The position numbers were made by a program, and so were the translations under genes. From the NCBI RefSeq assembly GCF_000833605.1, contig NZ_JXTG01000004.1, positions 62,001 to 126,000 on the forward strand: DNA of 64,000 bases. The letters are read 5' to 3'. The DNA is from Anoxybacillus ayderensis (lineage in GTDB: Bacteria; Bacillota; Bacilli; Bacillales; Anoxybacillaceae). This document shows, piece by piece, positions 8,798 through 18,653 of this stretch (the first letter of the stretch is position 1; every line of letters begins with the position of its first letter). The notes under the pieces are model-generated. The model searched no databases. It saw only the letters and a list, made by a program, of their open reading frames with translations, and was not told the origin of the DNA.

Positions 8798-8849
8798 TTT
8801 TCTGAATATTTTTGTAATGTTAAAATAAATCATGAGAGGGGGAGAACTG

Positions 8850-9689
8850 ATGGAGAAATTAACGATCGGTCGAATAACGATGACGTGGTTGAATGGGGGA
8901 ATTACACATTTAGATGGGGGAGCGATGTTTGGTGTCGTGCCCAAGCCGCTTTGGATGAAAAAATACCCATGCAACGACCAAAATCAAATTCCGCTTCGCA
9001 CGGATCCGATTTTATTGCAAGTAGATGGGAAAAACATATTAATTGAATCAGGCATTGGAAAAGGAAAATTGAATGAGAAGCAAAAACGAAACTTTGGTGT
9101 AACGGAAGAATCTGACTTAGAAAATCAGTTGGCGCTTCTTTCTTTAACTCCTGAAGACATTGATCTTGTATTAATGACGCATTTGCACTTCGATCATGCG
9201 AGCGGTTTAACAAAATGGGAAGGAGATACGCTCGTTCCCACGTTTCCGCGTGCGCGCATTATTACATCGGCAGTGGAATGGGCGGAGATGAAAGAGCCAA
9301 ATATTCGTTCCCGCAATACGTATTGGAAAGAAAACTGGGAAGCGATTGTCGAGCAAGTGGATACGTTTGCTGAGCAGTTAGAAGTCGTTCCTAGTGTTAC
9401 GATGATTCATACAGGCGGTCATAGTGATGGACATGCCATTATTATTATTACATCTGAAGGAGAAACGGCCGTTCATCTCGGTGATTTAATGCCGACGCAT
9501 GCACATCAAAATCCGCTTTGGGTGATGGCGTATGATGATTATCCGATGACGTCCATTTTCGCTAAACAAAAATGGCTCGCCTATGGAATGGAAAACGATG
9601 CATGGTTTACGTTTTATCACGATGCGTATTACCGTGCTGTCCGTTGGAATGACGAGTTTCAAATCGTTGAATCGATTAAACGTCAATAA
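8850..9689 (+). CDS. ytnP: MBL-fold hydrolase YtnP (quorum-quenching lactonase type)
   Basis: 279 residues of the metallo-beta-lactamase fold. The HxHxDH metal motif is HLHFDHASG near residue 111. Further His/Asp ligands are in HTGGHSDGH and [10 protein letters not shown]. subtilis YtnP degrades a Streptomyces signalling factor and N-acyl-homoserine lactones; this protein is close to it along its full length, including the opening [18 protein letters not shown] take the start at ATG 8850, five bases after GAGGGGGAG; the upstream ATG at 8832 lies before that site. No signal peptide is visible. Lactone specificity is inference. Confidence 0.9.
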   Translation: MEKLTIGRITMTWLNGGITHLDGGAMFGVVPKPLWMKKYPCNDQNQIPLRTDPILLQVDGKNILIESGIGKGKLNEKQKRNFGVTEESDLENQLALLSLTPEDIDLVLMTHLHFDHASGLTKWEGDTLVPTFPRARIITSAVEWAEMKEPNIRSRNTYWKENWEAIVEQVDTFAEQLEVVPSVTMIHTGGHSDGHAIIIITSEGETAVHLGDLMPTHAHQNPLWVMAYDDYPMTSIFAKQKWLAYGMENDAWFTFYHDAYYRAVRWNDEFQIVESIKRQ

Positions 9690-9715
9690 AAACCCAAGCG
9701 GCTTGCTTGGGTTTT
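9689..9715. terminator. Bidirectional terminator between ytnP and ytzB
   Basis: AAAACCCAAGC at 9689-9699 and GCTTGGGTTTT at 9705-9715, loop GGCTT. A on the left and T on the right let it work for both convergent genes. Confidence 0.85.
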
Positions 9716-10010
9716 ACAATTTTCGCGCTTCAATAATTGTTCCTGTTTTTGCATCAATGAGACACTCATATGCGCCAGTTGGACGAGTAATGCCACCTCG
9801 ATAGACGTTGTAGCGCAGCCCATTTTTTTCAATTGTTTCAACGGTTGTTTGGATCCACGATCCTGTAATGTCACCCGTTTGTTGAAACGCTTCTTTCGCC
9901 TTTTGAAGCGCTTGTTCAGATGAAATAAAACGTCGATGTTGCCACTCATTCCATATGTATGCTGCCGTTGCACCGACAACGATCCCAGTAAGAAACGTTT
10001 TGACGCGCAT
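9714..10010 (-). CDS. ytzB: PepSY-domain small membrane-anchored protein YtzB
   Basis: 98 residues. An N-terminal hydrophobic segment (FLTGIVVGATAAYIW) is followed by a PepSY-type domain that ends in the typical AYECLIDAKTGTIIEARKL. PepSY domains are thought to inhibit or modulate peptidases near the cell surface. The topology suggests a single membrane anchor with the domain outside; this is inferred. ATG 10010 lies 7 bases after AGTGGAGGA; the in-frame GTG at 10025 is inside that ribosome site. B. subtilis ytzB is next to ytoP as here. Confidence 0.8.
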   Translation of the reverse strand: MRVKTFLTGIVVGATAAYIWNEWQHRRFISSEQALQKAKEAFQQTGDITGSWIQTTVETIEKNGLRYNVYRGGITRPTGAYECLIDAKTGTIIEARKL

Positions 10011-10117
10011 AATCCATTCCTCCACTTTTTCTTTTAGTATACCGAATTGTTCGAGTGGAAACTACATGTAAAATTCGCTACAATGACAAATAGCGAGCAA
10101 AGAAAGGGGAAAAAACG

Positions 10118-11185
10118 ATGGATTTGCAGTTGTTTCAAACGTTAACCGAATTGCCGGGGGCACCGGGGAATGAACATGCGGTGCGTGCCTTTATGCGTGA
10201 ACAGTTACAAAAATATGCTGATGATATTGTGCAAGATCGGCTTGGGAGCATTTTTGGAGTGAAGCGCGGAACAGAAAATGGTCCAGTCGTGATGGTTGCA
10301 GGGCATATGGATGAAGTAGGTTTTATGGTCACCGCCATTACAGAACAAGGAATGATTCGTTTTCAGCCGCTTGGAGGTTGGTGGAATCAAGTATTGTTAG
10401 CACAACGTGTACAAATTATAACAGATCGCGGTCCGATTATTGGTGTGATCGGCTCGATTCCTCCTCATTTGCTTGACGAAGAGCAGCGAAAAAAGCCAAT
10501 GGATATAAACAATATGCTCATTGATGTTGGGGCAGATGATCGGAATGATGCTGAGCGCATGGGCATTCGCCCGGGGCAACAAATTGTGCCTATTTGTCCG
10601 TTTACACCGATGGCAAACGAGAAAAAAATTATGGCGAAAGCATGGGACAATCGTTACGGCTGTGGTTTAGCCATTGAGTTGTTAAAAGAGTTAAAAGATG
10701 AAACGATACCGAATGTATTATATTCTGGAGCGACGGTCCAAGAAGAAGTGGGGCTTCGTGGGGCGCAAACGGCAGCAACAATGATCAAACCAGATATTTT
10801 CTTTGCGCTAGATGCAAGCCCAGCGAACGATATGACAGGGGACGAAAAAGAGTTTGGGCATCTCGGCAAAGGTGCACTTGTACGCATTTACGATCGTACA
10901 ATGATTACGCATCGCGGCATGCGTGAATTTATTTTAGATATCGCAGAAACAAACAACATTCCATATCAATATTTTATTTCACCGGGCGGTGGAACAGATG
11001 CAGGAAGAGTACATATCGCCAATAGCGGCGTCCCTTCAGCTGTCATTGGCATTTGTGCACGCTATATTCATACACATGCTTCCATCATTCATGTGGATGA
11101 CTATGAAGCGGCAAAACAATTATTAGTCGCTCTTGTGAAACGATGTGACCGCGCGACAGTAGACGCGATTCGTCATAACGCTTAA
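10118..11185 (+). CDS. ytoP: M42 family metallo-aminopeptidase YtoP
   Basis: 355 residues, cytosolic, M42 (glutamyl aminopeptidase/cellulase M) family. The metal ligands appear in order: His in [10 protein letters not shown] near residue 66, Asp in AWDNRYGCG near residue 179, the Glu pair in [10 protein letters not shown] near residue 211, Asp in FALDASP near residue 234, and a C-terminal His in [12 protein letters not shown]42 enzymes form large hollow oligomers that trim peptides. ATG 10118 follows AAAGGGGAAAAAACG. Twelve bases separate it from the next gene, so the pair is probably co-transcribed. Confidence 0.93.
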   Translation: MDLQLFQTLTELPGAPGNEHAVRAFMREQLQKYADDIVQDRLGSIFGVKRGTENGPVVMVAGHMDEVGFMVTAITEQGMIRFQPLGGWWNQVLLAQRVQIITDRGPIIGVIGSIPPHLLDEEQRKKPMDINNMLIDVGADDRNDAERMGIRPGQQIVPICPFTPMANEKKIMAKAWDNRYGCGLAIELLKELKDETIPNVLYSGATVQEEVGLRGAQTAATMIKPDIFFALDASPANDMTGDEKEFGHLGKGALVRIYDRTMITHRGMREFILDIAETNNIPYQYFISPGGGTDAGRVHIANSGVPSAVIGICARYIHTHASIIHVDDYEAAKQLLVALVKRCDRATVDAIRHNA

Positions 11186-11197
11186 GGAGATCGAGAA

Positions 11198-11713
11198 ATG
11201 AACATAGCTGTTGGAACGAAAAATAATACGAAAGTGAAAGCGGTAAAGGCTGTGTTTCATGAGGCACACTATACGATTATTTCGAGTGATGTGCAACCGA
11301 GCGTGTCAAAACAGCCGTTTTCCGATGAAGAAACGTTGCAAGGTGCGATTGAGCGGGCGACGTTAGCTGTTTGTAAACAACAAGCACATATCGGGATCGG
11401 TTTAGAAGGTGGCGTGTTCATCGCACAAAACGGGGGAATTTGGTTATGTAATTGGGGGGCGCTCGTTGATCGCGATGGAGTTGTTGTTGTGGCAGGAGGG
11501 GCACGTATTCCCCTCCCCGCTGAAATCGGTGAACAATTAAGAGGTGGAAAAGAATTAGCTGAAGTGATGGATGAATACGCAAATCGCCGCGACGTTCGTT
11601 CAAATGAAGGGGCGATTGGTATTTTGACGAACGGAGCGATCGATCGAACAACGATGTATACACATATTGTTCATCTGTTAAAAGGACAGTATGAACATCA
11701 AAAGAAAGGATGA
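11198..11713 (+). CDS. DUF84 family NTPase (inosine/xanthosine triphosphatase-like)
   Basis: 171 residues. The opening AVGTKNNTKVKAV and the glycine-rich GIGLEGGVF and NRRDVRSNEGAIGILTNGAI stretches fit DUF84 (PF01931), the YjjX family. These hydrolyse non-canonical ITP and XTP and so protect the nucleotide pool. The fold resembles the RdgB/Maf house-cleaning enzymes. ATG 11198 follows AAGGAGATCGAGAA. It is part of a tight run ytoP-this gene-ytpP-ytpQ-ytpR. I know of no established gene name at this locus. Confidence 0.8.
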   Translation: MNIAVGTKNNTKVKAVKAVFHEAHYTIISSDVQPSVSKQPFSDEETLQGAIERATLAVCKQQAHIGIGLEGGVFIAQNGGIWLCNWGALVDRDGVVVVAGGARIPLPAEIGEQLRGGKELAEVMDEYANRRDVRSNEGAIGILTNGAIDRTTMYTHIVHLLKGQYEHQKKG

Positions 11714-11721
11714 ATAGATAG

Positions 11722-12048
11722 ATGAAAACAATCGAACGTATGGAGCAATATAACGAAGTCATTCAACATGGGAAAGTCATTATGATGTTTACGGCTGATT
11801 GGTGTCCTGATTGTCAAGTCATCAAGCCGATTTTGCCAGAAATCGAAGAACAGTTTTCGGATTATACGTTTTATGCGGTTGATCGCGATCAATTGCTCGA
11901 TTTGTTTACAGCGCATAACGTATTTGGCATTCCAAGCTTTATCGCGTATGAAAACGGACAAGAACGAGGCCGATTTGTCAGCAAAGATCGGAAAACAAAA
12001 GAAGAAATCGTCGCTTTTATTGAACATTTAGGTGAGCGGGATGAATAG
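11722..12048 (+). CDS. ytpP: Thioredoxin-like protein YtpP
   Basis: 108 residues, thioredoxin fold, with the redox motif WCPDC at about residues 29-33 and the cis-Pro loop GIPSF near residue 73. It is a small cytosolic thiol-disulfide protein. YtpP has been linked to bacillithiol chemistry in low-GC Gram-positives; the actual partner is not evident here. ATG 11722 is preceded by AAAGGATG. Its 3' end overlaps the ytpQ start by 8 bases, so translation is probably coupled. Confidence 0.88.
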   Translation: MKTIERMEQYNEVIQHGKVIMMFTADWCPDCQVIKPILPEIEEQFSDYTFYAVDRDQLLDLFTAHNVFGIPSFIAYENGQERGRFVSKDRKTKEEIVAFIEHLGERDE

Positions 12049-12847
12049 TAAACAAATAAGCGAGCATATTCAACAGCGGTTATGTCATTATCCGTGGGAG
12101 TTTCAATGGGATCGAAAAAAAGATACACTCCGCATTGAACATCGCGAAACGAAAAAAGGAGTGACGATCTCCTTGCCTCCAATTATTGCGAAATGGGAAC
12201 TAGAGAAAGAGCGCGCCATTGATGAAGTCGTTTATTATGTAGAACAAACATTGAACGCATTACATGATGATTCACCGTTGCGTGAAAAAGAAAAGCACGT
12301 ATATCCAGTTATTCGTTCTACTTCGTTTCCGACAAAGACGAACGAAGGAGCGATGTTTATTTATGATGAGCATACGGCAGAAACGCGCATTTATTATGCA
12401 CTTGATCTAGGAACAACGTATCGGCTCATTGATGAGCGGTTAGTTGAATCGGAGCGTTGGGATGTGCAACAATTAAAAGAAATTGCACGTTTTAATGTTC
12501 GGTCATTGCCGACAACGGTAAAAGAAGACCGTGTTGCAGGTAATACGTTTTACTTTTTGAATACAAACGATGGGTATGATGCAAGTCGCATATTAAACGA
12601 TGCTTTTTTAAAAAAGTTTTCTGAAAAAATAAAAGGAACAATGTTATTGGCCGTTCCTCATCAAGATGTGCTTATTATTGCTGACATTGAGAACGAAATC
12701 GGATATGATGTACTTGCGCAGTTGACGATGAGTTTTTTTGCAAGCGGTCGAGTGCCGATTACCGCCCTCTCATTTTTATACGAAGATGGGCAACTTCAAC
12801 CGATTTTTATTCTCGGAAAAAATCGTCGAAAGGATGAGACACAATGA
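12041..12847 (+). CDS. ytpQ: DUF1444 family protein YtpQ
   Basis: 268 residues, soluble, DUF1444 (PF07285). Conserved in Bacillaceae between ytpP and ytpR, with no known function. The start is taken at ATG 12041, with AGGTGAG at 12030-12036 upstream; the in-frame GTG at 12032 lies within that site. The gene overlaps ytpP by 8 bases and ytpR by 4 (ATGA), so the three proteins are made from one message. Confidence 0.85.
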   Translation: MNSKQISEHIQQRLCHYPWEFQWDRKKDTLRIEHRETKKGVTISLPPIIAKWELEKERAIDEVVYYVEQTLNALHDDSPLREKEKHVYPVIRSTSFPTKTNEGAMFIYDEHTAETRIYYALDLGTTYRLIDERLVESERWDVQQLKEIARFNVRSLPTTVKEDRVAGNTFYFLNTNDGYDASRILNDAFLKKFSEKIKGTMLLAVPHQDVLIIADIENEIGYDVLAQLTMSFFASGRVPITALSFLYEDGQLQPIFILGKNRRKDETQ

Positions 12848-13449
12848 ATGTATTTTACAATCGTGAAGGGATCGGAGATACGTTACTTATTACATTGAAA
12901 GCTGTTGATCCGCAAGTGCGAGCTTTTGAGAAAAAAGGAGATGTCGTGCGCATTTTCAATGAGCAGACAGGTGAGACGGTCGGTTACAATATTTTTCACG
13001 CGTCTACATACGGCACATTTGAAGGAAATGGTGTCGTCGAACGAACAGAACAACTGATTGCGACAATTAATGATATACTGCAAAAAAATGGTGTAGATGA
13101 GCAAGTAGCGGCTGATTTGTCACCGAAGTTTGTCGTCGGTTACGTGAAACAAAAAGAGAAACACCCGAATGCTGATAAGTTAAGCGTTTGTCAAGTCGAT
13201 GTCGGTACGGAGACGTTGCAAATTGTATGTGGCGCTCCAAACGTTGACGCTGGGCAAAAAGTTGTTGTTGCAAAAGTTGGCGCAGTCATGCCAAGCGGTC
13301 TTGTCATTCAAGAGGCAGAGCTGCGTGGCGTAAAATCTTACGGAATGATTTGCTCGGCACGCGAACTAAACTTACCGAACGCTCCTCAAGAGAAAGGCAT
13401 TCTCGTTTTAAATGATGAGTACGAAGTAGGCCAACCATTTTTCAGCTGA
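12844..13449 (+). CDS. ytpR: tRNA-binding-domain protein YtpR
   Basis: 201 residues. An N-terminal DUF4479 domain (about residues 1-90) is followed by an OB-fold tRNA-binding domain (about 95-200) with [24 protein letters not shown] and [15 protein letters not shown]. This is the same module as at the N-terminus of the bacterial PheRS beta subunit. It probably binds structured RNA or tRNA; no enzyme activity is expected. The start overlaps ytpQ by four bases. A strong terminator ends the cluster. Confidence 0.9.
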   Translation: MNVFYNREGIGDTLLITLKAVDPQVRAFEKKGDVVRIFNEQTGETVGYNIFHASTYGTFEGNGVVERTEQLIATINDILQKNGVDEQVAADLSPKFVVGYVKQKEKHPNADKLSVCQVDVGTETLQIVCGAPNVDAGQKVVVAKVGAVMPSGLVIQEAELRGVKSYGMICSARELNLPNAPQEKGILVLNDEYEVGQPFFS

Positions 13450-13476
13450 CTTCCGTTGCGGCAGTCAGCTTTTTTT
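13443..13476 (+). terminator. Terminator of the ytoP-ytpR cluster
   Basis: AGCTGACT at 13444-13451 pairs with the AGTCAGCT ending at 13470, followed by seven T. Confidence 0.85.
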
Positions 13477-13520
13477 GTGATAAAATAAAACTGAATGTAC
13501 AAAGAAAGAGTGAGGACTGA

Positions 13521-15662
13521 ATGGGTTGGTTAAAGGCATTATTTCGTTATTTATTTGGGGGGAACGATGAGATAAAAGAGACGCGAAAACACCCTCCATC
13601 TGTGCCAAAAAACGAACATAAAGAGATGGAGGCGAAAGTCGTTTATGAATATCCGAAAGGAAAGTTTCGCTTTCCGTTAATTCCAGATGAACCGACAGAA
13701 AGAAGAAAAGATAGAACAGATGAACCGTCGTCACAAAGGAGTTCATTTGAGAAAAAAGTATATCGTCTCGATCGTCAAGCGGGTGAATCACGCGCATTTC
13801 GCCCAACGGATGTCCCATCACCTGTATTTGGTTATAAACGAATGGAACGTGTAGAACGAAAAAATGAAGATAAACAAATGGTTGAATTTGAACTTCCGAG
13901 TGTTGAAAAAGTCGAAACAAACGAATGCGTGAATGTAGAGGCAACTGAATCGATAGAAAAAGAAGAACATTTTGTTGCTGAGACAAACGAACATGCGCAT
14001 ATACAGGAGAGTGAGACACTTCGTCATGAGGTGGGCGATTTTGTTCATGAAAAGGAAGACGAAAAACGAGAAGAAGCAGAAATGGCTGAAGAGAAAACGG
14101 AACAAAAACAGCCGCAAGAAAATAAAGAGCAAGAGCGATTAGAAGAAAAAGAGGAGCGAGTACGTCAGCGAAGTGGTGTGCCATACAATGTGATGATGTT
14201 AAAGCAAGATCGGGAAAAATGGGAAGAGCGGCAAAAACAGTCAACGTACGTGTTTCCGTCCTTATCGTTGTTGCATCCGCCACTTATCCGTCAAGAAGAC
14301 GATGAAACATGGTTAAAAGAACAAGCGGAGCGATTGAACGAGACGTTTAAAAATTTTAACGTTGGAGCAAAGGTTGTTCATGTAACGAAAGGTCCGACAG
14401 TTACTCGTTTTGAAGTACAGCCGGAACTTGGTGTGAAAGTGAATAAAATTACGAATTTAGCAGATGATATTAAATTAAATTTAGCAGCTGTCGATATTCG
14501 TATGGAAGCACCTATTCCAGGGAAAAACACGATAGGGATTGAAGTGCCGAATCGATCAAGTCGCCCGGTCTTTATTCGCGAAGTATTACAAAGCGAAGCG
14601 TTTCAAAAGTCAGACTCTCCATTAACCGTTGCTTTAGGGTTAGATATTTCAGGGAGACCAATTGTTACCGATTTAAAAAAGATGCCCCATGGATTGATCG
14701 CTGGGGCAACAGGATCAGGAAAAAGTGTATGTATGAATGCGATGTTAGTCAGCTTGCTGTACAAAGCAACACCACATGAAGTGAAGTTGCTATTGATCGA
14801 TCCGAAAATGGTCGAGCTTGCACCATACAATTATATTCCACACTTAGTGAGCCCGGTCATCACTGATGCAAAAGCAGCAACAGCAGCGTTAAAATGGGCT
14901 GTGTCTGAAATGGAGCGACGATACGAACTATTCGCGCATACGGGTGTGCGTGATATTGTTCGTTACAACGATTTAGTACGAAAAGCACAAAAGACGGAAC
15001 AACATTTACCTTATATCGTCATTGTTATTGATGAGCTTGCGGATTTAATGATGGTTGCGCCCGCTGATGTCGAGGAAGCGATTTGTCGTATTGCTCAAAA
15101 AGCGCGAGCATGCGGTATGCACTTGCTTGTTGCTACACAACGGCCATCGGTGGACGTGATTACCGGCTTAATTAAAGCAAATATTCCAACACGCATTGCC
15201 TTTTCTGTATCGTCGCAAATTGATTCACGCACGATTATCGATATAAACGGCGCAGAAAAGTTACTTGGGCGAGGCGATATGTTATTTTTAGAAAATGGAA
15301 CGGCGAAGCCGATTCGTTTACAAGGAAATTTCGTATCTGATGAAGAAATTGAGCGCGTTGTCGCCCATGTGCGTCAGCAAATGGAACCGTCTTACTTATT
15401 CCAACATGACGAGCTGTTGCAACAACATGTACAAGCTGATGAAGATGATGAATTGTTTTACGAGGCGTGTGAATTTGTTGTTCAACAGGGTGGAGCTTCC
15501 ACATCAAGTTTACAACGTCGCTTTCGCATTGGCTACAACCGAGCAGCACGCTTAATCGAGATGATGGAGCAACGCGGAATCGTATCCGCTCCGAAAGGAA
15601 GCAAGCCACGCGATGTTTTAATTGATGAACAAGATCTTGAACAACTACAAGACACAATTTAG
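13521..15662 (+). CDS. sftA: DNA translocase SftA (FtsK/SpoIIIE family)
   Basis: 713 residues. SftA is the soluble septum-associated translocase that moves DNA away from the closing division septum. There is no N-terminal membrane region, which separates it from SpoIIIE. Residues 1-225 are a charged, Glu/Lys-rich low-complexity linker. Then come an alpha domain, the ATPase with Walker A GATGSGKS (Lys401) and Walker B IVIVIDELADL, and a C-terminal winged-helix gamma domain (from about residue 645: ASTSSLQRRFRIGYNRAARL) that reads oriented DNA motifs. It is shorter than the roughly 950-residue B. subtilis protein, the difference falling in the linker. ATG 13521 follows GTGAGGACTGA. Confidence 0.93.
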   Translation: MGWLKALFRYLFGGNDEIKETRKHPPSVPKNEHKEMEAKVVYEYPKGKFRFPLIPDEPTERRKDRTDEPSSQRSSFEKKVYRLDRQAGESRAFRPTDVPSPVFGYKRMERVERKNEDKQMVEFELPSVEKVETNECVNVEATESIEKEEHFVAETNEHAHIQESETLRHEVGDFVHEKEDEKREEAEMAEEKTEQKQPQENKEQERLEEKEERVRQRSGVPYNVMMLKQDREKWEERQKQSTYVFPSLSLLHPPLIRQEDDETWLKEQAERLNETFKNFNVGAKVVHVTKGPTVTRFEVQPELGVKVNKITNLADDIKLNLAAVDIRMEAPIPGKNTIGIEVPNRSSRPVFIREVLQSEAFQKSDSPLTVALGLDISGRPIVTDLKKMPHGLIAGATGSGKSVCMNAMLVSLLYKATPHEVKLLLIDPKMVELAPYNYIPHLVSPVITDAKAATAALKWAVSEMERRYELFAHTGVRDIVRYNDLVRKAQKTEQHLPYIVIVIDELADLMMVAPADVEEAICRIAQKARACGMHLLVATQRPSVDVITGLIKANIPTRIAFSVSSQIDSRTIIDINGAEKLLGRGDMLFLENGTAKPIRLQGNFVSDEEIERVVAHVRQQMEPSYLFQHDELLQQHVQADEDDELFYEACEFVVQQGGASTSSLQRRFRIGYNRAARLIEMMEQRGIVSAPKGSKPRDVLIDEQDLEQLQDTI

Positions 15663-15733
15663 ATAAAGTAGTCGTGAAATAGAAAACATGCTATGCTAAA
15701 TACGTGAAAACGATGGTTGAAGGGGAAAGCAAA

Positions 15734-16843
15734 ATGAAAGAAATCGAATTAAAGCTACAAGGAAAAATTAAACGGTTAACGAATAAAACATTTAAATTTG
15801 ATGAGCGTGTGCGAGATGGCTGGTTTTCAGCTGTATATTTTTTGAAAACGCGTGAAATTGTAAAACAATTTCGCCCAAATAATATTGTCACGATGCAGTT
15901 TTTTCAAAAAGAACATGCCGTTTTATGCGGAACGGATGAAGTGATTGCTTTATTGCATACGTTTGCGGATGAGCCAGAAAAATTAGAAATTTATTCATTA
16001 AAAGACGGAGATAAAATTAGTCCGTTTGAGACAGTGCTCACTATTACCGGTCCGTATCAAAATTTCGGATATTTAGAAGGCATTATTGATGGAATTTTAG
16101 CGCGGCGAACATCTGTAGCAACAAACGTGTATAACGTTGTTAAAGCAGCAGCTTTATCTGGTGTACAAAAACCGGTCATTTTTATGGGAGATCGTGATGA
16201 CCATTTTATGATGCAAGCAGGTGACGGATATGCTGCTTTTATTGGTGGTTCAACTGCACAAGCGACACATGCGATGAACGAATGGTGGGGAAAACAAGGA
16301 ATGGGGACGATGCCGCATGCGCTCATTCAATTGTTTGATGGGGATGTTGTTGCGGCGGCAAAGGCGTATCACGAAAAATATCCAGACGATGATTTAATTG
16401 TTCTTGTTGATTATAACAATGACTGTATTACAGATGCGCTGAAAGTGGCGCGAGAGTTTGGTGATAAGTTAAAGGCTGTTCGCGTTGATACGTCTCGAAC
16501 AATGATCGACCAATATTTTATTCGCCATCCAGAAGTGCTCGGTACTTTTGATCCGCGTGGCGTGAATCCACCACTTATTTTCGCTTTGCGTGAGGCACTT
16601 GATCGCGAAGGATTTGAGCATGTGAAAATCGTTGTTAGCGGTGGATTCAACGAACAGCGCATTATTGAGTTCGAAAAGCAAGGTGTGCCGGTTGATATGT
16701 ACGGTGTAGGAAGTAGTTTGTTAAAAGTACATATCGGTTTTACTGGTGATAACGTGTTATTAAACGGAAAACATCAAGCGAAAGCAGGGCGGCGTTACCG
16801 TCCAAATCCACGTCTCGAAAAAGTGGAGTATACTGGTCAGTAA
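15734..16843 (+). CDS. Nicotinate phosphoribosyltransferase (short form)
   Basis: 369 residues. It joins nicotinate and PRPP to nicotinate mononucleotide in NAD salvage. Conserved segments include GYLEGIIDGILARRTSVATN (near 115), GDRDDHFMMQAGDGYAAF, GGSTAQATHAMNEWW, LVDYNNDC and, near the end, VSGGFNEQRI and YGVGSSLL, the phosphate-binding end of the type II PRT barrel. The length matches the short archaeal/Firmicute branch rather than the ~490-residue PncB. ATG 15734 lies 8 bases after GAAGGGG; the in-frame GTG at 15704 lacks a ribosome site. A perfect hairpin terminator follows. Confidence 0.85.
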   Translation: MKEIELKLQGKIKRLTNKTFKFDERVRDGWFSAVYFLKTREIVKQFRPNNIVTMQFFQKEHAVLCGTDEVIALLHTFADEPEKLEIYSLKDGDKISPFETVLTITGPYQNFGYLEGIIDGILARRTSVATNVYNVVKAAALSGVQKPVIFMGDRDDHFMMQAGDGYAAFIGGSTAQATHAMNEWWGKQGMGTMPHALIQLFDGDVVAAAKAYHEKYPDDDLIVLVDYNNDCITDALKVAREFGDKLKAVRVDTSRTMIDQYFIRHPEVLGTFDPRGVNPPLIFALREALDREGFEHVKIVVSGGFNEQRIIEFEKQGVPVDMYGVGSSLLKVHIGFTGDNVLLNGKHQAKAGRRYRPNPRLEKVEYTGQ

Positions 16844-16848
16844 CACGG

Positions 16849-16885
16849 AAAAACTGATAGAAGAATGATGCTTCTATCAGTTTTT
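16849..16885 (+). terminator. Terminator of the nicotinate phosphoribosyltransferase gene
   Basis: AAAAACTGATAGAAG at 16849-16863 pairs perfectly over 15 bases with 16871-16885, which ends in five T. Confidence 0.9.
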
Positions 16886-16886
16886 C

Positions 16887-16915
16887 TTATCATTGCTCGC
16901 AAACGATGGTATAAT
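16887..16915 (+). promoter_or_regulatory. Candidate sigma-A promoter of murC
   Basis: TTATCA at 16887-16892, a 17-base spacer and a perfect TATAAT at 16910-16915. It lies just past the terminator and about 90 bases before murC. Confidence 0.6.
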
Positions 16916-17004
16916 GAAGTTTGTTACATAAGATGAAAATAGCAAAACGGAATTTGTGTCATATACTGCTATATAGATCAACGATAGTTGGTGGAGGTTT
17001 TTTT

Positions 17005-18306
17005 ATGACTACTTACCATTTTGTCGGCATTAAAGGAACTGGAATGAGCGCACTTGCTCAAGTGTTACATGATATGAAATGTGCTGTGCAAGGTTCAGAT
17101 TACGATAAGCGGTTTTTTACGCAAGAAGCTTTAGAAGAACGAGGAATTCCTATCTTCCCATTTAGTGCTGAAAATATTCAAAAAGATATGGTTGTGATTG
17201 CAGGGAACGCATTTCCAGATACTCATGAAGAAATTGTAGCCGCTCGCGAACTCGGTGTACCCGTCATTCGTTACCATCAATTTTTAGGTGAATTTTTACA
17301 AAAATTCACTAGTATCGCTGTGACTGGCGCCCATGGAAAGACGTCAACGACCGGATTGCTCGCTCATGTGATGCAAGGAGCGCAACCGACGTCATATTTG
17401 ATTGGGGATGGTTCGGGAAAGGGAAGAGAAGGAAGTAAGTATTTTGTATTTGAAGCGTGCGAGTATCGTCGCCATTTTCTAGCCTATTCTCCTGATTATG
17501 CGATTATGACAAATATTGATTTCGATCATCCAGATTATTTTGCAAATATTGAAGATGTGTTTTCAGCATTTCAACAAATGGCATGGCAAGTGAAAAAAGG
17601 AATTATCGCCTGTGGGGATGATGAATATTTACAAAAAATCCAAGCGAAAGTTCCTGTTGTTTTTTATGGATTTGGTGAAGATAACGATTTCCAAGCACGA
17701 AATATTGTAAAAACATCGGAAGGTACATCGTTTGATGTGTTTGTGCGCCATACGTTTTTCGCTTCTTTTCATATTCCACGATATGGCGATCATAACGTGC
17801 TTAATGCGCTTGCTGTCATTGCGCTTTGCCATTATGAAGGAATTGATGTAAGCATTATTCAAGAACGATTAAAAACGTTTCCTGGGGTGAAACGTCGCTT
17901 TCATGAGAAGCCGTTCGGTTCGCAAGTGCTTATTGATGATTATGCTCATCATCCGACAGAAATACGAGCAACGATTGAGGCAGCAAGACAAAAGTATCCA
18001 GAGCGTCAAATTGTTGCGATTTTCCAACCACACACATATACACGAACGCAAACATTTTTACAACAGTTTGCGGAAAGTTTATCGCTTGCTGATGCGGTAT
18101 ATTTGTGCGATATTTTTGGGTCGGCGCGCGAACATCAAGGGAAATTGTCGATCGAAGATTTACGTGAAAAAATTGATGGAGCAAAGCTTTTGCATGAGGA
18201 ACAAGTTGATGTGTTAAAACAGCATGATCACGCTGTCCTTATTTTTATGGGGGCAGGCGATATTCAAAAATTTCAAGAGAAATACGAACAATCGGTTCAC
18301 GTATAA
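17005..18306 (+). CDS. murC: UDP-N-acetylmuramate--L-alanine ligase MurC
   Basis: 433 residues, the normal length. It adds L-Ala to UDP-MurNAc, the first peptide step of peptidoglycan synthesis, using ATP in the cytosol. The N-terminal Rossmann loop [12 protein letters not shown] (residues 8-19) binds UDP-MurNAc; the ATP loop is [10 protein letters not shown] near residue 110. The Mur C-terminal domain carries [17 protein letters not shown] and FQPHTYTRT. The frame is open upstream to 16921, but GGTGGAGG at 16990-16997 sets the start at ATG 17005. The terminator that follows also serves the opposite ytxJ gene. Confidence 0.97.
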   Translation: MTTYHFVGIKGTGMSALAQVLHDMKCAVQGSDYDKRFFTQEALEERGIPIFPFSAENIQKDMVVIAGNAFPDTHEEIVAARELGVPVIRYHQFLGEFLQKFTSIAVTGAHGKTSTTGLLAHVMQGAQPTSYLIGDGSGKGREGSKYFVFEACEYRRHFLAYSPDYAIMTNIDFDHPDYFANIEDVFSAFQQMAWQVKKGIIACGDDEYLQKIQAKVPVVFYGFGEDNDFQARNIVKTSEGTSFDVFVRHTFFASFHIPRYGDHNVLNALAVIALCHYEGIDVSIIQERLKTFPGVKRRFHEKPFGSQVLIDDYAHHPTEIRATIEAARQKYPERQIVAIFQPHTYTRTQTFLQQFAESLSLADAVYLCDIFGSAREHQGKLSIEDLREKIDGAKLLHEEQVDVLKQHDHAVLIFMGAGDIQKFQEKYEQSVHV

Positions 18307-18309
18307 GTA

Positions 18310-18343
18310 AAAAGCAACTATGATGCGCTCATAGTTGCCTTTT
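18310..18343. terminator. Bidirectional terminator murC/ytxJ
   Basis: GCAACTATGA at 18314-18323 and TCATAGTTGC at 18329-18338, with A on the left and CTTTTT on the right. The ytxJ stop codon lies inside the stem. The same two arms recur at 20646-20670. Confidence 0.85.
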
Positions 18344-18653
18344 TCATTTGTTCATATGTGACGTTCCAATGTGAAGCATGCCACTCTACCCCTTGTTCCG
18401 TCACCCATAGCACTTGAGGGGATTCGTGCTTTACTTGGAACGCTTCTGCGATATGCTGTGACAAAGGGCGAGCATGTTGCACATGCAAGTAATAGGCGCG
18501 AATGTGTGGAAAATCGTTTGTAAAGCGCTCAAACTCTCCCCATGCCCGATGGCTAATTGGACATGTAAGGCTATGTTTCATAAATAAAAACGGGCGATGT
18601 GACGAGCAAATTTGCTCAAATTGCTCAATTGTTTCAACTTTCTCCATGTGCAT
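18318..18653 (-). CDS. ytxJ: Bacillithiol-system monothiol protein YtxJ
   Basis: 111 residues, thioredoxin-like fold with a single active Cys in SLTCPIS near residue 30 and a cis-Pro in ESPQVL near residue 78. YtxJ (BrxC) is a monothiol bacilliredoxin-type protein proposed to remove bacillithiol from oxidised protein Cys. ATG 18653 stands four bases after AAAGGA; ATG 18647 is possible. It is the last gene of ytxG-ytxH-ytxJ, overlapping the end of ytxH by about 20 bases. In B. subtilis this operon is stress- and sigma-H-responsive. Confidence 0.9.
   Translation of the reverse strand: MHMEKVETIEQFEQICSSHRPFLFMKHSLTCPISHRAWGEFERFTNDFPHIRAYYLHVQHARPLSQHIAEAFQVKHESPQVLWVTEQGVEWHASHWNVTYEQMKKATMSAS

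Noticed and set aside
13465-14283. A 272-codon open frame on the minus strand opposite sftA
   Set aside because: It mirrors the Glu/Lys-rich linker of SftA; purine-rich codons rarely give stops in the opposite frame. No ribosome site, and the sense frame is plainly coding.
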